From contig NZ_JABMKZ010000010.1 of assembly GCF_013204855.1 (NCBI RefSeq), forward strand, positions 1 to 64,000: a stretch of 64,000 bases of DNA, given 5' to 3'. Positions 29,808-38,716 of this stretch are shown one piece after another. Position numbers and translations under genes: made by a program. The notes beneath the pieces are model-generated. The model was not told the origin of the DNA and made no database searches. It was given only the letters and a program-made list of their open reading frames with translations. This DNA is from Paenibacillus alba (GTDB taxonomy: Bacteria; Bacillota; Bacilli; Paenibacillales; NBRC-103111). The first letter of the stretch is position 1, and every line of letters starts with the position of its first letter.

Positions 29808-31657
29808 CATGCAGTTGTAACGCCGTTCTTCAGCATGCCCTCTAATTCTTCCGCATTCACAGGAGGACTAAACCAATAGCCTTGCACTTCATTGCAGCGA
29901 TTCTGATGCAAGAAATGCAGCTGTTCTTCGGTTTCTACACCTTCCGCAATGACCTTCAAGTTCAAGTGATGGGTCATAGCAATAATGGTCGCAACGATCG
30001 CCGCGTCATTGGGATCGACCATAATATCGCGAACGAAGGAACGATCAATTTTCAGCTTATCAATTGGGAATTTCTTCAGGTAGTACAGGGAACTGTAACC
30101 TGTTCCGAAATCATCGATGCTGACATGAACGCCAAGTTCTTTGAGCTCCAGCAAGGACTGAATGGCGTGATCCACGTCCATCGTCATACTCTCCGTAATT
30201 TCCAGCTCCAAATATTGCGGTTCAAGTCCCGTTTGCTCAAGCACATGACGGATTTTGCCTTTGAGATTATGCTGGAAGAACTGACGCATCGACAAATTGA
30301 CGGATATCGGCATCAAAGGATACCCTTGTTTCTGCCATGTTTTGTTCTGTTTGCAAGCGGCTCGCAGCACCCATTCGCCAATCGGCACGATTAACCCGGA
30401 TTCCTCTGCAAAAGGAATGAAATGGTTAGGGGATACAACCCCCCTCTCAGGGTGATTCCAGCGAATCAAGGCCTCAACACCAACAATACGGCCTGTCTCA
30501 ATATCGACTTGGGGTTGATAGAATAACATAAATTCATCCCCGGCGATCGCTCTTCGCAGCTCATTCTCGAGCTTAAGCCGGTTAATGGACACGGATTTCA
30601 TATCGGTATTAAAGATTTGGAAATCGTTGCGTCCCTTTTCCTTCGCTCTAGCCAGCGCAATATCCGCGTACTTCATAAGCATCTCCGCGTCTTCGACATT
30701 TTCGGTATCTTCGGAAGATATGGCAATTCCGATGCTCGCTGTGATATGCAGCTCATACTGTTCTAGAAGAAAAGGCTTTTCGAGCACTCGATTGATCTCA
30801 GCGATAACCGCAATTGCATCATTCGCATTCGCCACATTGGTAAAGAAAAAGGCAAATTCGTCGCCTTCCGTCCGAGCCAGATAGTCATTCTCTGTCACAG
30901 CGCGAGTGAATCGCTCGGCTAACTGCAGCAGCAGCATATTGCCATAATCATGACCGAAACTATCATTAACAAGCTTGAAACGATCGATATCCAAATAGAA
31001 GACGGCTACCTTTTGACCCAATGCTTTCGTCTGATGAAGCCGTTCGTTCAAATAATCTCGGAACATCCGTCTGTTCGGAAGCCCCGTCATATCGTCATAA
31101 TAGGCCATATAGCGTACTTGTTCATCGCCGCGCTTGCGCTCTGTGATATCTTGGCATATCAGAATATTACCTTTGGCATTGGGCTTCAAATCTACAGGAA
31201 CAGCGGTAACGTTCAAATCTACGCGGTAGCCGCTCTTATGGAGCACTGCGGTTTCGAAGGTAACAGGCGTCCCAGCCTTTACATGTTCCATCTGACTGGA
31301 TGTGGGCTCGCATTGCTCTTGGGTCACGAAGCTCATAAATGACTGATGCAGCAGCTCTGATGCCGAATAGCCAAGAATGGTTTCTGCCGCCATGTTGATT
31401 CTGATGAATTTTCCTTCTTGATCAAAGATGCCAATCGCATTCGGATTGTGTTCAAATAAGGAGTCGAGCACATTCAGATAAGTATGATCCTGCGATATTC
31501 CATTAATCAATGTAGCTGATCTTTCACTTTTTCTGAACAGCATGATGAGCAGCAAAAGTGAAGCAAGTACACAAATCCACGCAGCATACGGCTTTACGTA
31601 AAGGCTAACGAATATGACTATGAACATATATCCGCCAATATAGAGCCGGTTTTTCAC
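29807..31657 (-). CDS. PAS-GGDEF-EAL cyclic di-GMP protein
   Basis: This 616-residue membrane protein has two short hydrophobic segments (about 9-20 and 26-41), a PAS domain (about 60-175), GGDEF (about 180-350) and EAL (about 355-610). The GGDEF signature reads EGDEF (264-268), a changed first position that may weaken cyclase activity. The EAL signature is intact (VGVEALIRW, 393-401), with DDFGTGYSSLYYLKKFPIDKLKID also present, so c-di-GMP hydrolysis is likely. The start is GTG seven nt after GAGGAGG. The histidine kinase gene 27 bp upstream is in the same direction and may be co-transcribed. Confidence 0.92.
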   Translation of the reverse strand: MKNRLYIGGYMFIVIFVSLYVKPYAAWICVLASLLLLIMLFRKSERSATLINGISQDHTYLNVLDSLFEHNPNAIGIFDQEGKFIRINMAAETILGYSASELLHQSFMSFVTQEQCEPTSSQMEHVKAGTPVTFETAVLHKSGYRVDLNVTAVPVDLKPNAKGNILICQDITERKRGDEQVRYMAYYDDMTGLPNRRMFRDYLNERLHQTKALGQKVAVFYLDIDRFKLVNDSFGHDYGNMLLLQLAERFTRAVTENDYLARTEGDEFAFFFTNVANANDAIAVIAEINRVLEKPFLLEQYELHITASIGIAISSEDTENVEDAEMLMKYADIALARAKEKGRNDFQIFNTDMKSVSINRLKLENELRRAIAGDEFMLFYQPQVDIETGRIVGVEALIRWNHPERGVVSPNHFIPFAEESGLIVPIGEWVLRAACKQNKTWQKQGYPLMPISVNLSMRQFFQHNLKGKIRHVLEQTGLEPQYLELEITESMTMDVDHAIQSLLELKELGVHVSIDDFGTGYSSLYYLKKFPIDKLKIDRSFVRDIMVDPNDAAIVATIIAMTHHLNLKVIAEGVETEEQLHFLHQNRCNEVQGYWFSPPVNAEELEGMLKNGVTTA

Positions 31658-31683
31658 AAATTAGCCTCCTCTTACTGCTCACT

Positions 31684-33555
31684 CTAGGTGATAGGAAGCG
31701 TCACACTGACAACCGTTCCTTCTCCCACTTTGCTTTCCACCATTAACTGACCATGATGATCTTCAATAATCTTGCTTGTCGTCATCAGACCAAGGCCTGT
31801 TCCTTTTTCTTTCGTGGAATAGAACGGCTCACCCAGTCTGGCAAGGACATGATCCGGAATACCGGAGCCTCTGTCTTTGAAGATGACGCGCACCGTTGTA
31901 TCATCCGCCATCTGCATATGGATATCAATTTGCCCGCCATCTGGCATCGCTTCCATTGCATTTTTGATCACATTGATAAAAGACTGCTTGAGCTGGTTTT
32001 CCTCGCAGTGAACGAGCGGCAGCCGATGCTCCATGACGACAACGAATTGAATATTATTCATGTTCGCCTGCGTTTCCAGCAAGGTGATGACACTTTGAAC
32101 AATCGTTTCGATACTTTTCGGTTGGTAGCGTATGAGCTGGGGCTTAGCCAGTACAAGCATTTCCGTAATAATCAATTCAATCCGGGTTAATTCAGACATC
32201 ATGATGTCATAATATTCTTGCTTGTTTACCGCGCCTTGCTGCAGAAACTGAATGAATCCTTTGAGTGAGGTCAATGGATTGCGAATTTCATGGGCAACAC
32301 CGGCTGCTAATTGACCCACAACGGACAGCTTCTCGGATTTGCGAAGCATCTCTTCCGTGTGTTGACGCTCGGTAATATTTTTGAAGGTCATGACGACACC
32401 AATGATTTGATTTTCATCGAAGATCGGAGATGTCATGTACTCAACAGGAAAGGAATCCCCATTTTTTTTATAAAAAATTTCATTTGCATTGCAATCATAG
32501 ATGCCATCACGGATAGTTCGATATAAAGCAGAAGAAATATGGCTCTGCAAAGCTTCGTCGGATTCATTCGTACGTGTCAAAATATGATAAGCATTGCTGC
32601 CAACCATATCTTCATACGTATAACCCGTTAAACGCTCAGCGGCCTGGTTCCAGAAAATAGTCCCCAAATGCTCATCAATCCCGAAGATCCCATCGGTCAC
32701 GGCATTTAAAATAAGCTGATTTTTGGTATGCAGCTGATCAATCATCGCTTCATTCTGTTTACGCTTAGTAACGTCCTTCGCGATGAGGTAACTTCCCTCC
32801 ACATGCTCTTGTTTAATTTTGGGAATAAAATTAATCTCCAGCGTGATCTGGTGACCTTGCTTATGCAAGATTTTCCCCTCTGCACTCCCGGTAATCCCTA
32901 GCTTCGCTTGTTCAAACATGCCTTTTAACAGAGGCAAATACTCGGGTACAATGAGGAATTGGATGGACTTTCCACAAAGCTCTTGCTTCGAATACCCCGA
33001 TATGGCTTCTACAGCAGGATTGGCATCCACCAGCTTTCCTGCCTCATCTAGCATAAAGATCATATCTGGATTGTATTTGACTAGGGATCGATAGTTGCTT
33101 CTACTTTCCTCTAGCTTGTGTTCGTAACACTTTCGCTCTGAGATGTCCTGGATTTGAACCATTAGACATTTCGGACTAGCGTCCTCATTATGTACGAAGG
33201 AAACCGACAAGCTGCCCCAAATGACCGAACCATCTTTATGAAGAAATCGCTTCTCCACCTGAAATGACTGACACTCTCCCTGAAGAATCTGCTTCCACAA
33301 TTGGGCAACGGCTTCCACATCATCGGCATAGAAAAATATCTGATAATGCAAACCTATCAGTTCTTGTTTGGAATACCCTAATAATCGGCACAACGATGAA
33401 TTTACGGTGAGTAGTTTGCCATCCAATGTGACAATGGACATAGCAATAACAACACAATCAAATGAATGTTGCAACAACTCATGGCTTGTGAGCAGCTTGA
33501 ATTCTGAAGTGAGTGGCTTATCCGTTTCTGATTGATTGCTGTTGAAATCAGCCAT
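31684..33555 (-). CDS. Triple-PAS sensor histidine kinase, sporulation-kinase-like
   Basis: This 623-residue soluble kinase has three PAS domains (about 30-140, 150-265 and 275-395, each closing with an I(S/T)ER or VTKRK-type end), a HisKA domain with His422 in GVAHEIRNPLTSLKGF, and an ATPase domain with the G boxes DRGSGIP and GTGLGL. No membrane segment is seen. HEIRNPL with this layout is typical of the KinA/KinE group that feeds the Spo0F phosphorelay. No cognate response regulator is adjacent. It lies just upstream of the GGDEF/EAL gene, linking phosphorelay and c-di-GMP signalling. Confidence 0.92.
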   Translation of the reverse strand: MADFNSNQSETDKPLTSEFKLLTSHELLQHSFDCVVIAMSIVTLDGKLLTVNSSLCRLLGYSKQELIGLHYQIFFYADDVEAVAQLWKQILQGECQSFQVEKRFLHKDGSVIWGSLSVSFVHNEDASPKCLMVQIQDISERKCYEHKLEESRSNYRSLVKYNPDMIFMLDEAGKLVDANPAVEAISGYSKQELCGKSIQFLIVPEYLPLLKGMFEQAKLGITGSAEGKILHKQGHQITLEINFIPKIKQEHVEGSYLIAKDVTKRKQNEAMIDQLHTKNQLILNAVTDGIFGIDEHLGTIFWNQAAERLTGYTYEDMVGSNAYHILTRTNESDEALQSHISSALYRTIRDGIYDCNANEIFYKKNGDSFPVEYMTSPIFDENQIIGVVMTFKNITERQHTEEMLRKSEKLSVVGQLAAGVAHEIRNPLTSLKGFIQFLQQGAVNKQEYYDIMMSELTRIELIITEMLVLAKPQLIRYQPKSIETIVQSVITLLETQANMNNIQFVVVMEHRLPLVHCEENQLKQSFINVIKNAMEAMPDGGQIDIHMQMADDTTVRVIFKDRGSGIPDHVLARLGEPFYSTKEKGTGLGLMTTSKIIEDHHGQLMVESKVGEGTVVSVTLPIT

Positions 33556-33650
33556 GCATTACATCCTTTCAGTTAAGGAAGAATGAGTATCCGTCATTGA
33601 CTACTTTCTACATGATGCGCGCTTTTTCCTGCAAGAAGGCACAAATCGAA

Positions 33651-33680
33651 GAAAAAAGAGTCGGATTGTCCCGACTCTTC
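33651..33680 (-). terminator. Terminator after the DUF423 gene
   Basis: The minus strand has AAGAGTCGG, loop GACAAT, CCGACTCTT, then TTTTCTTC. Confidence 0.8.
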
Positions 33681-33685
33681 TTGTC

Positions 33686-34057
33686 TTATTTCATAGCGGC
33701 AATTGCCAGCAGAATCCAGCCTACCAGAAAACTTACGCCGCCAAGCGGTGTAATGGGACCGAAAATTTTGAGCCCTGTCAAGCTCAAAGCATAAAGGCTG
33801 CCCGAGAACAGGATAATACCGATAAAGATAGCCCAGCCGGACGCATTGACTAAAGCGCTGCTGTTCGTTAACTTATCTGATAGCACAGCGATCAGGATAA
33901 GTGCAATCGCGTGAATCATGTGGTAATGCACACCTGTTTGATACACATCCAGCTTGTCAGGAGTCAGCTTAGCCTTCAAAGCGTGCGCTCCGAAAGCCCC
34001 TAAAGCAACCGAAAGAAATGCATTCAAGCTGCCCAGCAATAAGAAAATTTTCATCAT
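33686..34057 (-). CDS. DUF423 family small membrane protein (YwdK-like)
   Basis: This 123-residue integral membrane protein has about four hydrophobic segments. The DUF423 hallmark is GALNAFLSVALGAFGAHALK-like (here LLLGSLNAFLSVALGAFGAH), followed by YQTGVHYHMIHAIALILIAVL. The function is not established. It is the last gene before a strong terminator, 33 bp after the unknown gene at 34091-34393. Confidence 0.85.
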   Translation of the reverse strand: MMKIFLLLGSLNAFLSVALGAFGAHALKAKLTPDKLDVYQTGVHYHMIHAIALILIAVLSDKLTNSSALVNASGWAIFIGIILFSGSLYALSLTGLKIFGPITPLGGVSFLVGWILLAIAAMK

Positions 34058-34090
34058 AGGTATTCTTTCCTTTCAATGACGAGGTCTCGT

Positions 34091-34393
34091 TTATTCCACT
34101 TCACCAATATCATGCTGCCCGACAATGAGGCGAGCCGGCTCCAAATAGACACGTGTTACCGTTGGCTGCTTAATAAGATCAAGCTCGATATCTACAACCT
34201 TGTTGCGAGCAGTTTTACCTTCTCTTTTGTCGTAAACCACTTCGAATTGCTTCAGTCCCAGCTCATAAATAACAACAGATGAGCCGATGGCCAGCGCATT
34301 CGATTCGAATTCCCCATGTTCAAATAAAACTTCGGATAAAATTTCTTCATTCATGTCGACGATCGTTACATACTGGCAGAATTGGTAACGCAT
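34091..34393 (-). CDS. Conserved protein of unknown function, 100 residues
   Basis: GAGGGGG lies eight nt before the ATG. The product (begins MRYQFCQYVTIVDMNEEIL, ends LIVGQHDIGEVE) is acidic, without signal or membrane segments, and seems to consist of alternating beta strands (SSVVIYELGLKQFEVVYDKR, RVYLEPARLIVG). No family or motif is recognised. It lies in the same direction as its neighbours but 95 bp from the AEC gene. Confidence 0.6.
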   Translation of the reverse strand: MRYQFCQYVTIVDMNEEILSEVLFEHGEFESNALAIGSSVVIYELGLKQFEVVYDKREGKTARNKVVDIELDLIKQPTVTRVYLEPARLIVGQHDIGEVE

Positions 34394-34488
34394 AATAAAT
34401 GCCCCCTCTATTCGTAGTTAAACAAGTATGTAACCTTTTCGCCGAAAAATGTCGAAACTCCTGCTTATTTCATGATTCCCCACAATGT

Positions 34489-35409
34489 TCACATAAAACC
34501 CAAAAAGTAGATGACGACTGGGATCGTAAACATACTAAAAAGTGTGGATGCAAACACAGCTTGGGAGGAAAACTCCGGCTCATTCTCATATTCGATAGCC
34601 AGCAGCACACTGCTGAGGGATGTTGGTACAGCACAAGAAAGAACCAATGCTTTAGCCGTGAGCCCTTCGATGCCAAGCATCCAGACGACCAAGAACCCAA
34701 GCAGCGGCCCCACAGCGAGTCTTAAAATGTTGGAAACGAGCACATTGGAAAAGTGAAATTCCCATTTCATTCCGCCCAGCTGGACACCAAGCGTCAGCAA
34801 CGCCGTCGCCATAAAAGCATTGGATATATAATCGAGCGGAATATGAATCGGTGACGGAACCGGCAAATGGAAATAGCGCAGTAAAAGCGCAACCGGAATG
34901 GCATAAATCACCGGTAAGGACAAAATGGTTTTCAGTGTGGCCTTCCAGCTTGATTTATGCGCATTTAACGTGTAGATACCATAGGTGTTTGGAATTAGGG
35001 TTTGCATGATCATAATAACGATTTGAACGGATAAGGTATAAGCATTTCCGCCAAATACAGTTTGATTCAACGGCAGCGCGTAATTCGCGCTATTGTAGAA
35101 AATAACACTGTTGCGCATGGCAATCCGCATGCCGCGGTGCATTTTCTTCAACCGAATATAGATCTCGATGACGGCAAACAGCAGGCTGAAAAAAAGCACA
35201 AAAAACAAGAGAACCTGCATCAAAACATGCAAGTTCATTTCGGATTCATACAGCTTAACAAACACTAACGCAGGTGAAAACACATAGAAGTTAAGCTTCG
35301 AAAGCGTCTTGATATCAATCTTGAAGGCGCGGTACATCGCCACGCCAATGGCAATCATAATGCTGATAGGAACGATGTTGTTAACCAGGATGTAAAAGAA
35401 GTAACTCAT
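34489..35409 (-). CDS. AEC family transporter (auxin efflux carrier-like)
   Basis: This 306-residue membrane protein has about ten hydrophobic segments in the two five-helix halves typical of the AEC/bile-acid:sodium-symporter-like fold. SRLNFYVFSPALVF-like (KLNFYVFSPALVFVKLYE) and NSANYALPLNQTVFG are family landmarks. Bacterial members move organic anions such as malate or malonate; the substrate here is unknown. It is the third gene of a likely operon with the OhrR-like regulator and DUF1904 (spacings 14 and 9 bp). Confidence 0.85.
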   Translation of the reverse strand: MSYFFYILVNNIVPISIMIAIGVAMYRAFKIDIKTLSKLNFYVFSPALVFVKLYESEMNLHVLMQVLLFFVLFFSLLFAVIEIYIRLKKMHRGMRIAMRNSVIFYNSANYALPLNQTVFGGNAYTLSVQIVIMIMQTLIPNTYGIYTLNAHKSSWKATLKTILSLPVIYAIPVALLLRYFHLPVPSPIHIPLDYISNAFMATALLTLGVQLGGMKWEFHFSNVLVSNILRLAVGPLLGFLVVWMLGIEGLTAKALVLSCAVPTSLSSVLLAIEYENEPEFSSQAVFASTLFSMFTIPVVIYFLGFM

Positions 35410-35418
35410 TGCTGATCC

Positions 35419-35748
35419 TCACTTAAATGAAATACCATTGTTGAAGTAAGCATCTTGAGCATAGGTCGTAAAAGCAACCTCAACTTCCGGAATACCTAGT
35501 CCAAGCACATGGTTCGTTAGCGCCTTTGCAACCTGCTTGCGAACTTCTTCGCCTCTTTCAAACCATGCCACCTCAATGAAGGGATAGGCGGGAACGATCT
35601 GACCATCGAAGATGGCCGTGTGCTGGATACACTCCAATGTAAAATAATCACGTTCACATTCACATATCACGGCTAGTTGATCCACTACACTTGTGCTGAT
35701 TTGGCATACTTGTTCCACGGATAAGCCTCTAATCGTAATTCTAGGCAT
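35419..35748 (-). CDS. DUF1904 family tautomerase-like protein
   Basis: This 109-residue protein begins MPRITIRGLSVEQV, with CERDYFTLECI at about residues 34-44 and FIEVAWFERGEEVRKQVAKAL later, all typical of DUF1904. The N-terminal Pro2 and overall shape resemble the 4-oxalocrotonate tautomerase/MIF superfamily, so a tautomerase-type reaction is possible. No activity is established. It sits in an operon between the OhrR-like regulator and the AEC transporter. Confidence 0.85.
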   Translation of the reverse strand: MPRITIRGLSVEQVCQISTSVVDQLAVICECERDYFTLECIQHTAIFDGQIVPAYPFIEVAWFERGEEVRKQVAKALTNHVLGLGIPEVEVAFTTYAQDAYFNNGISFK

Positions 35749-35762
35749 GATTCATCGCCCCT

Positions 35763-36203
35763 TTATTTAAACGCATTTACACTGCTGATAATATGTTTCA
35801 ACTGTTCATTGAATTGGAAGATTTCTTCCGGAGAAAGCCCGCTTGAGACAAGCAGGGTTTGTGGGATGCATAACGCCTTCTCGTATAAAGCAAGACCTTC
35901 TTCTGTAATTTGAATATTTACAACTCGTTCATCTTCAACGGATCGTTTTCGTTGAACCAGCTTCTGTGCTTCCATTCGCTTCAACATCGGCGTCAGCGTA
36001 CCGGAATCGAGGTCAAGCTTCTCACTCAGCTCTTTCACTGTGCTTTCCTTCTGATCCCATAGAACCAACAATACTAAATATTGCGGGTAAGTGATGCCCA
36101 GCTCTTCAAGAAATGGACGGTACATTCGTGTAATCGCTCTAGAGCTTGCATATAGACTAAAGCACAGTTGATTTTCCAATTTTAAAAATTCACTGCTGCT
36201 CAT
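35763..36203 (-). CDS. OhrR-like MarR family redox regulator
   Basis: This 146-residue winged-helix repressor has Cys14 in LENQLCFSLYASSRAITRMYRP, the position and context of the peroxide-sensing cysteine of OhrR. The DNA-binding domain follows (VKELSEKLDLDSGTLTPMLKRME). OhrR proteins release DNA when the cysteine is oxidised by organic hydroperoxides. No ohr gene adjoins; instead it heads an operon with DUF1904 and an AEC transporter. A good promoter with an ATTGT-GA-ACAAT inverted repeat precedes it, suggesting autoregulation. Confidence 0.85.
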   Translation of the reverse strand: MSSSEFLKLENQLCFSLYASSRAITRMYRPFLEELGITYPQYLVLLVLWDQKESTVKELSEKLDLDSGTLTPMLKRMEAQKLVQRKRSVEDERVVNIQITEEGLALYEKALCIPQTLLVSSGLSPEEIFQFNEQLKHIISSVNAFK

Positions 36204-36231
36204 CGCATTCGTCTCCTTTCGTTCCGTTCAT

Positions 36232-36284
36232 ATTGTGAACAATCGTTTTGTTTCAAATGTATCTAAAAAAAAGTGCACTGTCAA
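36232..36284 (-). promoter_or_regulatory. Promoter and operator of the OhrR-like gene
   Basis: The minus strand carries -35 TTGACA (36284-36279), a 17-bp spacer and -10 TACATT (36261-36256). The inverted repeat ATTGT-TC-ACAAT (36243-36232) lies just downstream of the start site, the expected position for a MarR/OhrR operator. Confidence 0.65.
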
Positions 36285-36408
36285 TGCGAATAGTTTGATT
36301 AGTTCATACATGTTGGATCATTTCATCTTGTATCTGTTTCCAAGTAGGTGATATGGTAGAAATAATTGGAATTATTGTATCCGTAGATTCTTAAGGGGAG
36401 GAATGCCG

Positions 36409-38673
36409 ATGAACATAAAGACTTCGGGAGACAATCGCAACCTGTACATCAAGCTTCTGCTTAGCACAATACTTTGTACAGTCCTTACCTTGCTGGTATC
36501 CTCCACGATTTATTTCGTCAATTATCGGAACATCAATTTGAATCAGGTGTATCAAACTGACTTAGAGAATTTAACCCAAACTAGCCGAGAGGTCATTTCG
36601 ATGACGGAGAGCGCGCAATCGCTTACATTTCAAATGTACCGCAACGGCAATATTACCAAATTAATGTTTTATGAAAATCCCGATATTTATGACACGACCG
36701 CTGCCATGAGAGAACTGAATAATTACTTGAATTCGATGCCCTATATCGCCTCCATCTATGTCTACAACCCGAAAGCTCCCTATGTGTATGTTTCTTCTAA
36801 TACAGGACAAAACGGCTTAATGAAGAAAGATGAGCTTGTTGATCAGGATATCTTAACTATTCTTGATCATTTCCAGGAATTTAAACCGTTTGTTCCTATC
36901 CCGCGAACCTATTTGAAAAATGCTTCAGCGACCCAAAAAAGCAATGTCTACACGTATCTTTGTTATGATGCGATTGGAAACGACAATGCATTAAATTCTG
37001 CCATTATCGTCAATATTACAACCGATTGGATTAATAAAGACATCGGCAAGCAAAGGGGAGACGGGGCTAGCAACTCCTTTATTCTCGACGATAAGGGAAC
37101 TATGCTTGCTGGGGATCAACTCGATCCTTCCATAACGCTTGCCCCTGGATCCGCAATTACACAGCAGATTATGAGTACGAAGCATGCTGGATACTTTATT
37201 GGAACCGTTGGCGGCACCAAATCCTTAATTTCCTATACTGCTCCAGACTCGCTGGAATGGCGCTATATCCGCTTTACCCCTTATGAGATCATTACCAGAA
37301 AGTTAACTGCGATTCGAACGACAACGATCTATATTGGCATTTCGATTCTCGCTGTAGGCCTGTTCATTTCCTGGTTGTTGTCTCGCAAGCTCTACATTCC
37401 GATTAACCGTATTGTGAATAAAATGAAATCGTTGGAGTCCGATAAACGCAATTCATTGTTCACTCTCAAACAAGATGTTTTGCGTAAGCTGCTCCAAGGG
37501 CATGAGCCTGTTACGACGAAAATGATGCGGGATAAACGCAGTGAGCTTGGTATTTCGTTTGACTTTCAGGATGATTATCGAATTATCTTGCTTCGTATTG
37601 ATCGATTTCAACCCTTTTGGCACAATCATCAGGATGATCTTCATGTTTATAAATATGCCATTATGAACATAAGTTCAGAGATCACTTCACAAGCCTTCCA
37701 AGTGGAGACCGTTGATATGGGCGATGATCGTACGGTACTGCTCATTAATGAGCGTAACGTGCCTAGCGACGGGGATCAGAGTATGCTGCAAGCCCTGCTG
37801 AAGCAAATTCAAAAGGCCGTTAACGATTTGCTCAAAATCAGCTTATCCATCACGTACAGCCCGCAAAGCTCACAGCCTCAGAACCTCGTAGCCCTGTACC
37901 GCCAAGTCGTCGAGGCATCCGAGCATCGCGTCTTCCTGGGACCTGGCTGCTTGATTGCATCGCAGGATCATCTATACACGGAAACCGATGACTACTTGTT
38001 CACCGTTGAAAAAGAGAAAAAGCTGGTCGATGCCTTAATGGCCGGCAAGATTGGCGAAGCCAAGAAGCTGTATGCCGTCATTATAGAAGAAACACGCCCT
38101 TATCCAATCCGTGTATTCCAAGCCACTCTCTCACGATTAACTATAACCCTGAGCGGTGTCCTATATACCATCTTCAAAAACAACTCCCTCGACCTGCCCC
38201 AAATCTTGCCGATCTCTAGGCAGACGCTAGCGCAGCTCGAAACCATTGAAGAAATCGAAGCCGTCTTTTTCGAAGCGTTCGATGAAATGAAGCGAAGGCT
38301 CGATGATAAACGAAGCATGAAGCAAGACGATCTGATTCGTAGAATCAATGAGATGATTGAGCTGAATTGCGGGGATCCCAACTTATGCTTGAATTGGATT
38401 GCAGATGAGCTCGATATGTCACCTATTTACATCAGTCGCGTGTATAAACAAAATACGCTGAAGGCCGTTGTAGATGTCATCAATACAATGCGCATGGAAC
38501 GAGCCAAAGGATTGCTTAAGCAATCCGATCTCTCCATTGCCGACATCGCTGAACGTATAGGGTATACGAACAGCTCCTACTTCTATCGCATGTTCAAGAA
38601 GAACTTTGGCGTAACCCCCACCGATTATCGGAAAACGGATGTCATGGCATCTGAGAATCAAGCCTTAACCTAA
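36409..38673 (+). CDS. Membrane-anchored AraC family regulator
   Basis: This protein of about 754 residues has membrane segments at about 13-38 and 300-325, an extracellular sensor between them, a central cytoplasmic region and a C-terminal AraC double helix-turn-helix (about 650-750, with CLNWIADELDMSPIYISRVYK and SIADIAERIGYTNSSYFYRMFKKNFGVTPTDYR). Paenibacilli often encode such one-protein receptors beside carbohydrate transporters. The start is the second ATG, seven nt after GGGGAGG. It is convergent with the adjacent sugar ABC genes and probably controls them in response to an extracellular sugar. Confidence 0.88.
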   Translation: MNIKTSGDNRNLYIKLLLSTILCTVLTLLVSSTIYFVNYRNINLNQVYQTDLENLTQTSREVISMTESAQSLTFQMYRNGNITKLMFYENPDIYDTTAAMRELNNYLNSMPYIASIYVYNPKAPYVYVSSNTGQNGLMKKDELVDQDILTILDHFQEFKPFVPIPRTYLKNASATQKSNVYTYLCYDAIGNDNALNSAIIVNITTDWINKDIGKQRGDGASNSFILDDKGTMLAGDQLDPSITLAPGSAITQQIMSTKHAGYFIGTVGGTKSLISYTAPDSLEWRYIRFTPYEIITRKLTAIRTTTIYIGISILAVGLFISWLLSRKLYIPINRIVNKMKSLESDKRNSLFTLKQDVLRKLLQGHEPVTTKMMRDKRSELGISFDFQDDYRIILLRIDRFQPFWHNHQDDLHVYKYAIMNISSEITSQAFQVETVDMGDDRTVLLINERNVPSDGDQSMLQALLKQIQKAVNDLLKISLSITYSPQSSQPQNLVALYRQVVEASEHRVFLGPGCLIASQDHLYTETDDYLFTVEKEKKLVDALMAGKIGEAKKLYAVIIEETRPYPIRVFQATLSRLTITLSGVLYTIFKNNSLDLPQILPISRQTLAQLETIEEIEAVFFEAFDEMKRRLDDKRSMKQDDLIRRINEMIELNCGDPNLCLNWIADELDMSPIYISRVYKQNTLKAVVDVINTMRMERAKGLLKQSDLSIADIAERIGYTNSSYFYRMFKKNFGVTPTDYRKTDVMASENQALT

Positions 38674-38716
38674 CAAACAGCCGCCCTGCAAAGTATGCAT
38701 GGCGGCTGTTTGTTTT
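38672..38716. terminator. Bidirectional terminator between the AraC and solute-binding genes
   Basis: AACAAACAGCCGCC and GGCGGCTGTTTGTT form a perfect 14-bp stem with a 15-nt loop, flanked by T-rich sequence on both strands. Confidence 0.88.
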
